A stretch of 64,000 nt of DNA from Streptomyces sp. DH41 (GTDB lineage: Bacteria; Actinomycetota; Actinomycetes; Streptomycetales; Streptomycetaceae). The notes under the pieces were generated by a model. The model saw nothing but the letters and a program-made list of their open reading frames with translations. It did not search any database and was not told the origin of the DNA. A program made the position numbers and the translations under genes. Within the stretch, counting starts at the first letter, position 1; every line of letters begins with the position of its first letter. This document shows, in pieces, positions 17,279-24,550 of the stretch. The stretch lies in the NCBI RefSeq assembly GCF_029813785.1, contig NZ_JARVKY010000016.1:124001-188000 (forward strand), in the 5' to 3' direction.

Positions 17279-18682
17279 TCACGGGCTGTCCGGCCTGCCG
17301 TCCCCGTACAGCCAGTCCTCCCAGATCCCCGAGAAGTCCTCGTCCGGCGCCGACTTCTCCACGTACGCCGTGAAGTCGCCGGTGTCCGCGTTGCCGTGGC
17401 GGTGGGCGGTGGCCCAGCCCCGCAGGAGCGTCAGGAAAGCGTCGTCGCCGACTGCCTGGCGGATCTTGTGCAGGACCATCGCGCCGCGCTGGTAGACGGG
17501 GCTCGCGGAGATGCGCTCCGCGTCGGGCGGGTCCGCGGGCGGGAACGCCCAGATCGAGTCGTTCGCGTCCTCGTCGGGGTAGTAGGTCCCGTCGTAGAGC
17601 GCGTCGAAGGTCTGCTGCGCGGTGTCGCCGCCCTCGTCCTCCTCCCACAGCCACTCGGCGTAGGTGGCGAAGCCCTCGTTGAGCCACATGTCCCGCCAGG
17701 TCTTCGGGCTGACGGAGTTCCCGTACCACTCGTGGGCGAGTTCGTGGACGAGCAGGACGGTGTCGGGGGCGCCGGGGAAGTAGGGCCGGTTCTGCGTCTC
17801 CAGGGCGTAGCCGGCGTCACCGGCGCGGTCGACGATCGCGCCGGTGGAGGAGAAGGGGTACGGGCCGAAGTTCTCCTGGGCCCACTCCATGACCTCGGGA
17901 ATCCGCTCCAGAACCACCCGGCTCGCGTCGGCCTGCTCCGGGTCGACGGCCGTGTACACCGGCAGGCCGTCGTCGGTGGTGGAGCGGTCGGTCTCCCAGT
18001 CGCCGACGGCGACCGTGGCGACGTGGCTCGACATCGGCTCGGCGGTGTGCCAGGTGAACGTCGTGCGGCCGTCGCGGGTGGTCTCACCCGTCAACTCGCC
18101 GTTGGAGACGGCTCCCAGGCCCTCCGGCACCGTCACCGCGAGATCGTAGGTGGCCTTGTCGGAGGGGTGGTGGTTGCCGGGGAACCAGGCCATCGAGCCC
18201 GTCGGCTCGCCGAGCCCGACCGCGCCGTCGGCGGTGGGCAGCCAGCCCTCCTCGGAGCCGTCCGGGTCGGTCACCGTCACCGGGCCGCCGGAGTAGCGGA
18301 CGGTCACTTCGAACGTCTCCCCGTCGTTCAGCTCGTCCGCCGGGCGGACGGTCAGCTCCTGTCCGGCCCGGTTGAAGCGGGCGTCCCGGCCCTCGACGGT
18401 GACCTTCTCGACGTCCAGGCCCTTGAGGTCGAGGTTGAAGGCGGACAGTTCCCGGGTGGTGCGGGCGGTGATCGTCGCGGTTCCGGTGAGGTGCTCCGCG
18501 TCGGGGTCGTAGGCCAGGGTCAGGTCGTAGTGGCCGACGTCGTAGCCGCCGTTGCCCGCCTTCGGGAAGTACGGGTCACGCACGCCCGAGCCGCCGGGGG
18601 TGCCGTCGACCCCGCCGCCACCGCTGCACGCCGTGAGGACGGTGACGGTGGCGGCGGCTACGAGCAGGCGGGAGGTGCGCAC
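17279..18682 (-). CDS. M1-family zinc metallopeptidase lipoprotein (aminopeptidase N-like)
   Basis: The 467-residue precursor has a lipoprotein signal with lipobox LTAC (Cys19), so it should be anchored outside the membrane. The zinc site HELAHEW lies at about residue 312, with the downstream glutamate in WLNEGFATYAEW, diagnostic for M1 peptidases. The exopeptidase GXMEN-type motif is replaced by a degenerate stretch (DAGYALETQNRP). The protein is shorter than full M1 enzymes, lacking the C-terminal helical domain. The start is GTG at 18682. The gene sits immediately downstream (in its own direction) of a parS-like palindrome. Confidence 0.9.
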   Translation of the reverse strand: MRTSRLLVAAATVTVLTACSGGGGVDGTPGGSGVRDPYFPKAGNGGYDVGHYDLTLAYDPDAEHLTGTATITARTTRELSAFNLDLKGLDVEKVTVEGRDARFNRAGQELTVRPADELNDGETFEVTVRYSGGPVTVTDPDGSEEGWLPTADGAVGLGEPTGSMAWFPGNHHPSDKATYDLAVTVPEGLGAVSNGELTGETTRDGRTTFTWHTAEPMSSHVATVAVGDWETDRSTTDDGLPVYTAVDPEQADASRVVLERIPEVMEWAQENFGPYPFSSTGAIVDRAGDAGYALETQNRPYFPGAPDTVLLVHELAHEWYGNSVSPKTWRDMWLNEGFATYAEWLWEEDEGGDTAQQTFDALYDGTYYPDEDANDSIWAFPPADPPDAERISASPVYQRGAMVLHKIRQAVGDDAFLTLLRGWATAHRHGNADTGDFTAYVEKSAPDEDFSGIWEDWLYGDGRPDSP

Positions 18683-18695
18683 AACGTGATCCTAT

Positions 18696-18719
18696 GAGGC
18701 GTTTCACGTGAAACGCCTC
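18696..18719. promoter_or_regulatory. parS: Perfect parS (ParB-binding) palindrome
   Basis: Positions 18701-18714 read GTTTCACGTGAAAC, identical to the Streptomyces parS consensus as I know it. Symmetry extends 5 bp on each side (GAGGC / GCCTC), giving a 24-bp perfect palindrome. It lies 14 bp upstream of the M1 peptidase start codon. Most streptomycete parS sites cluster around oriC, and no dnaA/parAB genes are visible here. The same palindrome could also form a hairpin, but its internal sequence is specific. Confidence 0.85.
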
Positions 18720-18811
18720 TCGGAACCGTCTGCTGGAGCCGTACGCCGGGCCCCGGATCGGTGCCCCGTCTCCCCGGCTCTCCGGCCCGTCTCCCCGGTC
18801 CTCCGGGGCGA

Positions 18812-19381
18812 CTAATCGATCGCCGCCGCGCCCGCCCGCGCGAACTTCTCGTCCAAGGTGCCGGACGGTGCGCCCGCGACCCCGATTCCGGCGATCGGCG
18901 CCTTGCCGGCGGTGACCGGGACGCCGCCGCCCAGGAAGAGGGTGCCCGGGATGTCCTTCAGGTTCGGGGCGTTCTCCAGGCGTCCCTCCAACTCGGTGGT
19001 CGGGGCGTTCCAGGCGACCGCGGTGAACGCCTTCTTCACGGCAGACTCGTACGACTGCGGGCCCGCGCCGTCACCGCGCATGGTGAGGATCGTGTTGCCG
19101 TTGCGGTCGACGACCGCGACCGTGATCCGCTGGCCCTCCTTTCCGGCGGCCTTCAGCGCGGCCTGCGCCGCCTCGGTCGCGGCGGCGATCGTCAGATGCG
19201 TGGAGGTGGTGGTGTCGCGCCTGCCGGCCTCACTGGCGGGGGCGGCGGCCACCGCGGCGTTCCGGGCGGCGTCCGGCGCGGAGGCGTTCGCCGCCACCGT
19301 GCCGAAGGTGCCGGCGGCGACGGCGGCGAGGACGGTACCGCCGGCGGCGACGCGGGCGCGCCGGGAGAAGGTCTTCTTCAT
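18812..19381 (-). CDS. hbpS: Secreted haem-binding protein, HbpS/GlcG (DUF336) family
   Basis: This 189-residue precursor has a twin-arginine-like signal (KKTFSRRARVAAGGTVLAAVAAG...ANASA). The mature domain is of the GlcG/HbpS type (LTIAAATEAAQAALKAAGKEGQ, ITVAVVDRNGNTILTMRGDGA, GGGVPVTAGKAPIAGIGVAGA). HbpS proteins bind haem and iron outside the cell and modulate the sensor kinase SenS. The divergent neighbours encode exactly such a kinase/regulator pair, so the assignment is well supported by context. Confidence 0.85.
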   Translation of the reverse strand: MKKTFSRRARVAAGGTVLAAVAAGTFGTVAANASAPDAARNAAVAAAPASEAGRRDTTTSTHLTIAAATEAAQAALKAAGKEGQRITVAVVDRNGNTILTMRGDGAGPQSYESAVKKAFTAVAWNAPTTELEGRLENAPNLKDIPGTLFLGGGVPVTAGKAPIAGIGVAGAPSGTLDEKFARAGAAAID

Positions 19382-19612
19382 GGTGGTCTGCTCCTCGGAG
19401 AGGGATGGGGTCGGGCCGGACGGTCCGCGCCGGGGTCGCCCGGGGCACTTCCGTCCGGCTGCTCTCCACCCTCCGCCCGGCAGCCGGCGCGCACGGTCGC
19501 CGTTCCGGCTGCTCGTGGGCGACGGAACGGGCGACGGCGGGGTCGTCCGATCGGTTGACCCGCCGGCCGCCCAGGCGGGTCACCATGGGAGTGTCCGCGC
19601 AGCTCAGCGATC

Positions 19613-19632
19613 TCCTACGGCACGTTGTAGGA
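19613..19632. promoter_or_regulatory. Inverted repeat, candidate SenR operator
   Basis: TCCTAC-N8-GTAGGA is a perfect 6-bp dyad, 50 bp upstream of the senS start, in the 301-bp region between hbpS and senS. It is the only clear dyad I see there. Assignment to SenR is inference from position. Confidence 0.4.
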
Positions 19633-19682
19633 CACGCGGGCGGAAAGCCGCAGGGCACACAGGCGAAAAGGAGGCGCGCCGG

Positions 19683-20906
19683 ATGCCGAAGCCGTACGAC
19701 CCGGACACCCGGTGGCTCGGCGCCGTCATGCACGCGGCGTTCTTCCTGCTGCTCGGGGGTGCCCTGGCCCGGTTCCTGCAGCGCCACCCCGGCGAGCCAC
19801 GCACTCCGTGGATCCTCGCCCTGTCCCTCACCCTCGCCGTGCTGCACCTGCTCGGCCCCGTCCTGAGCGGCCCCGGGGCGCGGCACACCCTCCGGAGCCT
19901 GGGCCGACTGGGCCTGGTCGTCGTGGTGTGGATGGTGCTGGTCGTCCTCGCGCCCAGCTTCTCGTGGTGTGCGGTGCCGCTCTTCTACACCGGCCTGCGC
20001 ACGCTGCCGGCCCGCGCGGCGCTCGTGCTGGTCACCGTCCTGACGGTGTTCGTCGTCGCCGCGCAGCTCCGCCTCGCCGGAAGCCTCGACCCGAACCTGC
20101 TCCTGGCGCCGCCCGCCGTCGCCGCGATCGCCGCGGGCGTCTTCCTGCACACCGAACGGCAGGCGACCCGGCAGCGCACCCTGATCGACGACCTGATCCG
20201 CACCCGCCGGGAACTCGCCGCCTCCGAGCGCCGCGAGGGCACCCTCGCCGAACGCCAGCGGCTGTCCATGGAGATCCACGACAGCCTCGCCCAGGGCCTG
20301 TCCAGTCAGCGGATGCTGCTCCAGGCGGCCGAGCGGGTCTGGGAGTCCGACCCGGACAAGGCCCGCACCCACGTCCGGCGTGCCGCCTCCGTCGCCGAGC
20401 ACAACCTCACGGAGGCCCGGCGCTTCGTCCACGACCTCGCCCCCGCCGACCTCGCCCGCGGCGGCGGCCTGGAGGCGGCTCTGCGCGCATTGGCCGAGCG
20501 GGAGTCGGGCGGCCACCTCACCGTGCGCGTCCACGTGGACGACGGCGCCCGCGTCCCGCCGCTGCCCGACCGGGTCGAGTCCGTCCTGTTGCGCATCGCC
20601 CAGGGAGCGCTGGCCAACGTCCGGGAGCACGCGGACGCGTCCATCGCCGCGCTCACCCTCACCCTCCTCGACGACCAGGCCGTCCTCGACGTCACCGACG
20701 ACGGACACGGCTTCGACCCGGCCGCGCTGCCCGACACCCCCACCGGGGTACGCGGACACGGACTGCCCGCCATGCGCGCACGGTTGCGGCAGCTCGGCGG
20801 CACCCTGACCGTCGAGTCCGCACCCGGCGAGGGCACTGTCCTGTCCGCTGCCGTCCCCCTGGAAGCGCCCCGGACCGGGCCGGCCGACGCACCCGAGGCA
20901 CGATGA
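19683..20906 (+). CDS. senS: Sensor histidine kinase SenS-like (NarL/DesK class)
   Basis: The 407-residue protein has about five N-terminal TM segments (residues ~15-155), then a HisKA_3 dimerisation motif ERQRLSMEIHDSLAQGLSSQ with the phosphorylatable His. A HATPase_c domain follows (LLRIAQGALANVREHADAS, DDGHGFDP, GHGLPAMRARL, SAPGEGT). The start ATG at 19683 follows a strong AAAAGGAGG site. It pairs with the response regulator 31 bp downstream and with divergent hbpS, matching the HbpS-SenS-SenR redox/haem-sensing system described in streptomycetes. Confidence 0.85.
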   Translation: MPKPYDPDTRWLGAVMHAAFFLLLGGALARFLQRHPGEPRTPWILALSLTLAVLHLLGPVLSGPGARHTLRSLGRLGLVVVVWMVLVVLAPSFSWCAVPLFYTGLRTLPARAALVLVTVLTVFVVAAQLRLAGSLDPNLLLAPPAVAAIAAGVFLHTERQATRQRTLIDDLIRTRRELAASERREGTLAERQRLSMEIHDSLAQGLSSQRMLLQAAERVWESDPDKARTHVRRAASVAEHNLTEARRFVHDLAPADLARGGGLEAALRALAERESGGHLTVRVHVDDGARVPPLPDRVESVLLRIAQGALANVREHADASIAALTLTLLDDQAVLDVTDDGHGFDPAALPDTPTGVRGHGLPAMRARLRQLGGTLTVESAPGEGTVLSAAVPLEAPRTGPADAPEAR

Positions 20907-20937
20907 CCATCCCGGCCGAAGCCCTGGAGGCACTCCG

Positions 20938-21759
20938 ATGACCGATCCGGTGGACCCGCAGCCGGCTGCCGCATCCCTTCCCGTGCGTCTCCTGGTCTGC
21001 GACGACCACGCCGTCGTACGGGCCGGGCTGCTCGCCCTGCTCGACAGCGCACCCGGTATCGAGGTGGTGGGCGAGGCGGGCACCGGCGAGGAGGCACTCG
21101 CGCTCGCCGCGCGGCTCGCGCCGGACGTGGTGCTGATGGACCTTCAGCTCGGCGAGGGCATGGACGGTGTGGAGACCACCCGCCGCCTCACGTCCCCCTC
21201 GGCGGCAGTCGCCGCCGCTGGAACCGCGGGTGCCGAGGGAACCGCCGGAGCCCGGGCCGCGGGGGGAACGGAAGAAGGCGCTGGGAGTACCGGGGGAGCC
21301 GGAGGCGGCAGGGGCTCCGCAAGCGCCGGGGAAGCCGTCGGGGGCGGAGGCGTCCGGGGAGCGCCCCCGCACGTCCTGGTCCTGACCACGTACGACACCG
21401 ACGCCGACATCACCCGAGCCATCGAGGCCGGGGCGACCGGCTACCTGCTGAAGGCCGAGCGCCCCGAGGAACTGTTCGCCGCCGTCCACGCCGCTGCCCA
21501 GGGCCGAACGGCGCTGTCCGGGCCGGTCGCCAGCCGGGTCATGGCCAACATGCGCCGCCCGCGTCCCTCCCTCACCGGCCGCGAACGCGACATCCTGGCC
21601 CAGCTCGCCACCGGACTCGGCAACCGGGAGATCGCCCGTGCCCTGTTCATCAGCGAGGCCACGGTGAAGACCCACCTGCGCCGCATCTACGACAAGCTGG
21701 ACGTCGACACCCGCGCGGGCGCGGTCGCGGTGGCGAAGGAGCAGCGTCTGCTGACGTGA
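20938..21759 (+). CDS. senR: NarL-family response regulator SenR-like, with insertion in the receiver domain
   Basis: The 273-residue regulator has acidic pocket D22/D23, phospho-acceptor D68 (VVLMDLQL), Lys172 (YLLKAE) and a C-terminal LuxR HTH (LTGRERDILAQLATGLGNREIARALFISEATVKTHL). Between helix 3 (VETTRRL, to residue 84) and strand 4 (HVLVLTTYD, from 145) lies a ~55-residue Gly/Ala-rich insertion. Ordinary NarL proteins have only a few residues there. It is expected to be phosphorylated by SenS. GGAGG precedes the ATG. Confidence 0.85.
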   Translation: MTDPVDPQPAAASLPVRLLVCDDHAVVRAGLLALLDSAPGIEVVGEAGTGEEALALAARLAPDVVLMDLQLGEGMDGVETTRRLTSPSAAVAAAGTAGAEGTAGARAAGGTEEGAGSTGGAGGGRGSASAGEAVGGGGVRGAPPHVLVLTTYDTDADITRAIEAGATGYLLKAERPEELFAAVHAAAQGRTALSGPVASRVMANMRRPRPSLTGRERDILAQLATGLGNREIARALFISEATVKTHLRRIYDKLDVDTRAGAVAVAKEQRLLT

Positions 21760-21764
21760 CGCAG

Positions 21765-21797
21765 GGAGGCCCCCCGGCGCACGACCGGGAGGCCTCC
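21765..21797. terminator. Hairpin between senR and terD
   Basis: GGAGGCCCCCCGG pairs with CCGGGAGGCCTCC (one mismatch), with a short loop between. It sits between convergent genes and can serve both. Confidence 0.65.
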
Positions 21798-21823
21798 GTA
21801 CGAAACGAACGAGCGGGTGGGCG

Positions 21824-22399
21824 TCAGACGCTCACACCGAAGTCCTGGGCGATGCCCACCAGGCCCGAGGCGTAGCCCTGGCCGACGGCGCGGAACTTCC
21901 ACTCGGCGCCGTTGCGGTACAGCTCGCCGAAGACCATCGCGGTCTCGGTGGCCGCGTCCTCGGACAGGTCGTAGCGGGCGATCTCGGCGCCGCCGGCCTT
22001 GTTGAGGATGCGGATGTAGGCGTTGCGCACCTGGCCGAAGTTCTGCGAACGGTTCTCGGCGTCGTAGATCGAGACCGGGAAGACGATCTTCTCGATGTCG
22101 GCCGGGAGGCCGGCCAGGTTGACGTTGATCGCCTCGTCGTCGCCGGCGCCCTCACCGGTGCGGTTGTCACCGGTGTGGACGATCGTGTTGTCCGGCGTCT
22201 GCTTGTTGTTGAAGAACACGAAGTGGCCGTCGGAGTAGACCTTGCCCTGCGTGTTGACCGCGATCGCGGAGGCGTCGAGGTCGAAGTCTGTGCCGGTGGT
22301 GGTACGGACGTCCCAGCCGAGCCCCACGGTGACTTCGGTCAGGCCCGGAGCCTCCTTGGTGAGCGAGACGTTGCCACCCTTGGACAGGCTTACAGCCAT
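21824..22399 (-). CDS. terD: TerD-family tellurium-resistance/stress protein
   Basis: The 191-residue protein starts MAVSLSKGGNVSLTKEAPGL and has the TerD core LGWDVRTTTGTDFDLDASA, the calcium-binding GDNRTGEGAGDDE, and FGELYRNGAEWKFRAVGQGY. TerD proteins bind Ca2+ through these acidic loops and contribute to tellurite, oxidative-stress and differentiation phenotypes. The length fits the family exactly. The longer frame upstream is rejected because the TerD N-terminus begins at this ATG. It is a stand-alone gene, not in a full ter operon. Confidence 0.93.
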   Translation of the reverse strand: MAVSLSKGGNVSLTKEAPGLTEVTVGLGWDVRTTTGTDFDLDASAIAVNTQGKVYSDGHFVFFNNKQTPDNTIVHTGDNRTGEGAGDDEAINVNLAGLPADIEKIVFPVSIYDAENRSQNFGQVRNAYIRILNKAGGAEIARYDLSEDAATETAMVFGELYRNGAEWKFRAVGQGYASGLVGIAQDFGVSV

Positions 22400-22556
22400 T
22401 GTTGGGAGTCCCTTCCCTCGTTTACGTACGGCAAGAAAGCTACAGCTACCCCCATGAACGACGAGAGGGGTACGCAAGGTTCCTGCTCTCTTTACTTTCT
22501 TTACCGAGGTCGGGATCAGGATATTGGGGTGACGCGGACCGCCCGGGGACGGGAAC

Positions 22557-22994
22557 ATGGACGGCATGTCCGGTCCCCATGTCATCCGCGGCTCCGTCTC
22601 CCTGCCCGAGGCCGAGCTCGTCTGGCGTTTCTCGCGTTCCTCGGGGCCCGGCGGGCAGCACGTCAACACCACGGACACCGCGGTGGAACTCCGTTTCGAC
22701 CTGGCGAAGACCAGGTCCCTGCCCGAGGTGTGGAAGCGGCGGGCGCTGGAGCGGCTGGCCGGGCGCCTGACCGACGGGGTCGTCACCGTCCGCGCCTCCG
22801 AGCACCGCTCCCAGTGGCGCAACCGCGAGGCCGCCGCCGTACGCCTCGCCGCCCTCCTCGCCGAGGCCACCGCGCCCCCGCCCGGGCCCCGCAGACCGAC
22901 CCGCATCCCGCGCGGCATCAACGAACGCCGGCTGCGCGAGAAGAAGCAGCGCTCGCAGACCAAGCGGGGGCGCTCCGCGCGGGACTGGGGGTGA
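22557..22994 (+). CDS. arfB: Alternative ribosome-rescue peptidyl-tRNA hydrolase ArfB
   Basis: The 145-residue protein contains the release-factor catalytic motif GGQ in SSGPGGQHVNTTDTAVELRFD. A basic C-terminal tail (RGINERRLREKKQRSQTKRGRSARDW) inserts into the empty mRNA channel in known ArfB/YaeJ proteins. It rescues ribosomes stalled on mRNAs lacking a stop codon. An alternative start 9 nt downstream (ATG 22566) is possible. Confidence 0.93.
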   Translation: MDGMSGPHVIRGSVSLPEAELVWRFSRSSGPGGQHVNTTDTAVELRFDLAKTRSLPEVWKRRALERLAGRLTDGVVTVRASEHRSQWRNREAAAVRLAALLAEATAPPPGPRRPTRIPRGINERRLREKKQRSQTKRGRSARDWG

Positions 22995-23096
22995 CCGACC
23001 GGTGGCACCCGACGAGTCCGTCCGCGGGTCCGTCGTGGTCGGCCGCGCGGTTCCCCGTGGCCCTCTCGGGGCGCACTCCGGGTCGGCCGTCCGCGT

Positions 23097-23567
23097 TCAG
23101 CCGAGGTCCAGCACGCCCACCGTCTCGCCCTCGCTCGTCTCCCCGTCCGTTCGGAAGCCCAGGCCCAGGTAGAAGCCCTCGGGGCCGTTCGGGCCCGGAT
23201 GCCACGTCACGTAGCACTCCTTGCCGCCGCGGCGGCGCACCTCCTGGGCCACCGACTCCACGGCGAAGCGGCCGTACCCCCGGCCCTGCTCCCCGGCCGC
23301 GATGTTCAGCCGCCACAGCCCGGAGCGCCGCACGCTGCCGTCCTCGTACCAGTCGATGTCGTAGAAGGCCATGAGGAAGCCGACGGGACGGTCGCCGTCG
23401 ACGATCAGGCGGGGCCAGGCGACACCGGGGTGGAGGTAGGCCTCGGCGAGGGACTTCATCACCGGGGAGACGGCGAACTCCTGCTCGGGGCGCACCCGTA
23501 TGCCGACGGCGGCGTCGAAGTTCGCCGGAGTGATCTCTTCCAGGCGGGGCGTGGTGCTGGTCGTCAT
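23097..23567 (-). CDS. GNAT-family N-acetyltransferase
   Basis: A 156-residue single GNAT domain: RLIVDGDRPVGFLMAFYDIDW, LWRLNIAAGEQGRGYGRFAVE (acetyl-CoA loop Q-G-R-G-Y-G), GFYLGLGFRTDGE. The family resembles diamine/amino-sugar acetyltransferases (SpeG-like), but the substrate cannot be read from sequence. It is monocistronic, with the flavin reductase gene 48 bp upstream on the same strand. Confidence 0.85.
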   Translation of the reverse strand: MTTSTTPRLEEITPANFDAAVGIRVRPEQEFAVSPVMKSLAEAYLHPGVAWPRLIVDGDRPVGFLMAFYDIDWYEDGSVRRSGLWRLNIAAGEQGRGYGRFAVESVAQEVRRRGGKECYVTWHPGPNGPEGFYLGLGFRTDGETSEGETVGVLDLG

Positions 23568-23615
23568 GCGCGCACCCTAGGCAGGCGCCGGGAGGACGGG
23601 CGAGCGGATTTCGGC

Positions 23616-24233
23616 TCAGCCCAGCTGCCGGTAGCGCCCCTTGAAGTACGCCAGCGGCCCCCCGTCGAGGCTCGGCAGCGCGGCGGTCAGTACGCGGCCG
23701 ATCACCAGGGTGTGGTCCCCGGCCGCCACCCGCCGCTCGGTACGGCACTCCAGCGTCGCCAGGGCACCGCCCACCATGGGGGCCCCGGACGCCTCGCCCC
23801 GCACGTAGGGGATGTCCGCGAACAGGAGCCGGTCACTGACGCGGCCCTTCATCGCGAAGCGGCCCGCGATGTGCCGCTGGCTCTCGGACAGGACGGAGAC
23901 CGCCCACAAGGGCTGCTCGTCGAGCAGGTCGTCCATGCGTGAGCCCTCCCGCAGGCTGACCAGGACCAGCGGCGGGTCCAGGGACACCGACATGAACGCC
24001 GTGGCCGTCATCCCGACGTCCTCGCCGCGCGGCGCCTGCGGGTCGTCGGGATCGAGCGACGCCTCCTGCGCGGTCACCAGGACCACACCGGAGGCCAGCC
24101 GGGACATGGCGGCGCGGAATTCCTCGTTGCTCACCCCCTCAGCATGCCCGGCGGCGGGCGACGGTGACGGAAGCGCGGGGGACGCGGGGGGTACGGGGGA
24201 CGTGAGGGACGGAGAGTTCGGCACGCCCGCCAC
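23616..24233 (-). CDS. Flavin reductase family (FMN-binding) protein
   Basis: The 205-residue protein has the flavin-reductase-like split barrel: FRAAMSRLASGVVLVTA, GMTATAFMSVSLDPPLVLVSL, IAGRFAMKG, GDHTLVIGRVLTA, PLAYFKGRYRQLG. Such proteins reduce FMN/FAD with NAD(P)H and supply two-component monooxygenases. No monooxygenase partner is adjacent. The N-terminal ~30 residues are Pro/Ser-rich and probably non-conserved; an internal GTG near 24137 (VSNEEFRAAM) is a plausible alternative start. Confidence 0.85.
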   Translation of the reverse strand: MAGVPNSPSLTSPVPPASPALPSPSPAAGHAEGVSNEEFRAAMSRLASGVVLVTAQEASLDPDDPQAPRGEDVGMTATAFMSVSLDPPLVLVSLREGSRMDDLLDEQPLWAVSVLSESQRHIAGRFAMKGRVSDRLLFADIPYVRGEASGAPMVGGALATLECRTERRVAAGDHTLVIGRVLTAALPSLDGGPLAYFKGRYRQLG

Positions 24234-24395
24234 GCTAATCGCCGGGCCGCCGGCCCGGCATCGGCCCCTGGACCGAACCGGGGCACGAACCGGGACCTAG
24301 GACCCCGGAAGGAGACGGCGCACACCCACCAGGCTTTGCGTTCGGTAAACGCGTGGGGAAGACGCGGAAAAGCCATTCAATTGCTCACCTTTTGC

Positions 24396-24411
24396 TGTGA
24401 CTTGAGTCACA
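24396..24411. promoter_or_regulatory. BldD-like palindrome upstream of cdgB
   Basis: TGTGACTTGAGTCACA is a perfect 16-bp palindrome with the GTGA...TCAC half-sites expected for BldD, 140 bp upstream of the cdgB start. Known cdgB genes are direct BldD targets, so this fits. The remainder of the 317-bp region 24234-24550 holds the promoter and leader and no gene that I can see. Confidence 0.6.
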
Positions 24412-24550
24412 AGGAGCGGTAATTGTTGACCCTGTGTACCGAGTGGGGAGCGCGCTGTGATTCAGTGGCGGGGAACCTGCAAGGGCACCAGCAGTACAGG
24501 CGCCGACGAGAACCCTTGATTCGCTGTGAGGCCTCGGGGGGAGGGTGAGC

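Noticed and set aside
18858..19682. Extended start for the SenS kinase frame
   Set aside because: The upstream frame overlaps hbpS antisense. ATG 19683 has a perfect ribosome site and the first TM segment follows.
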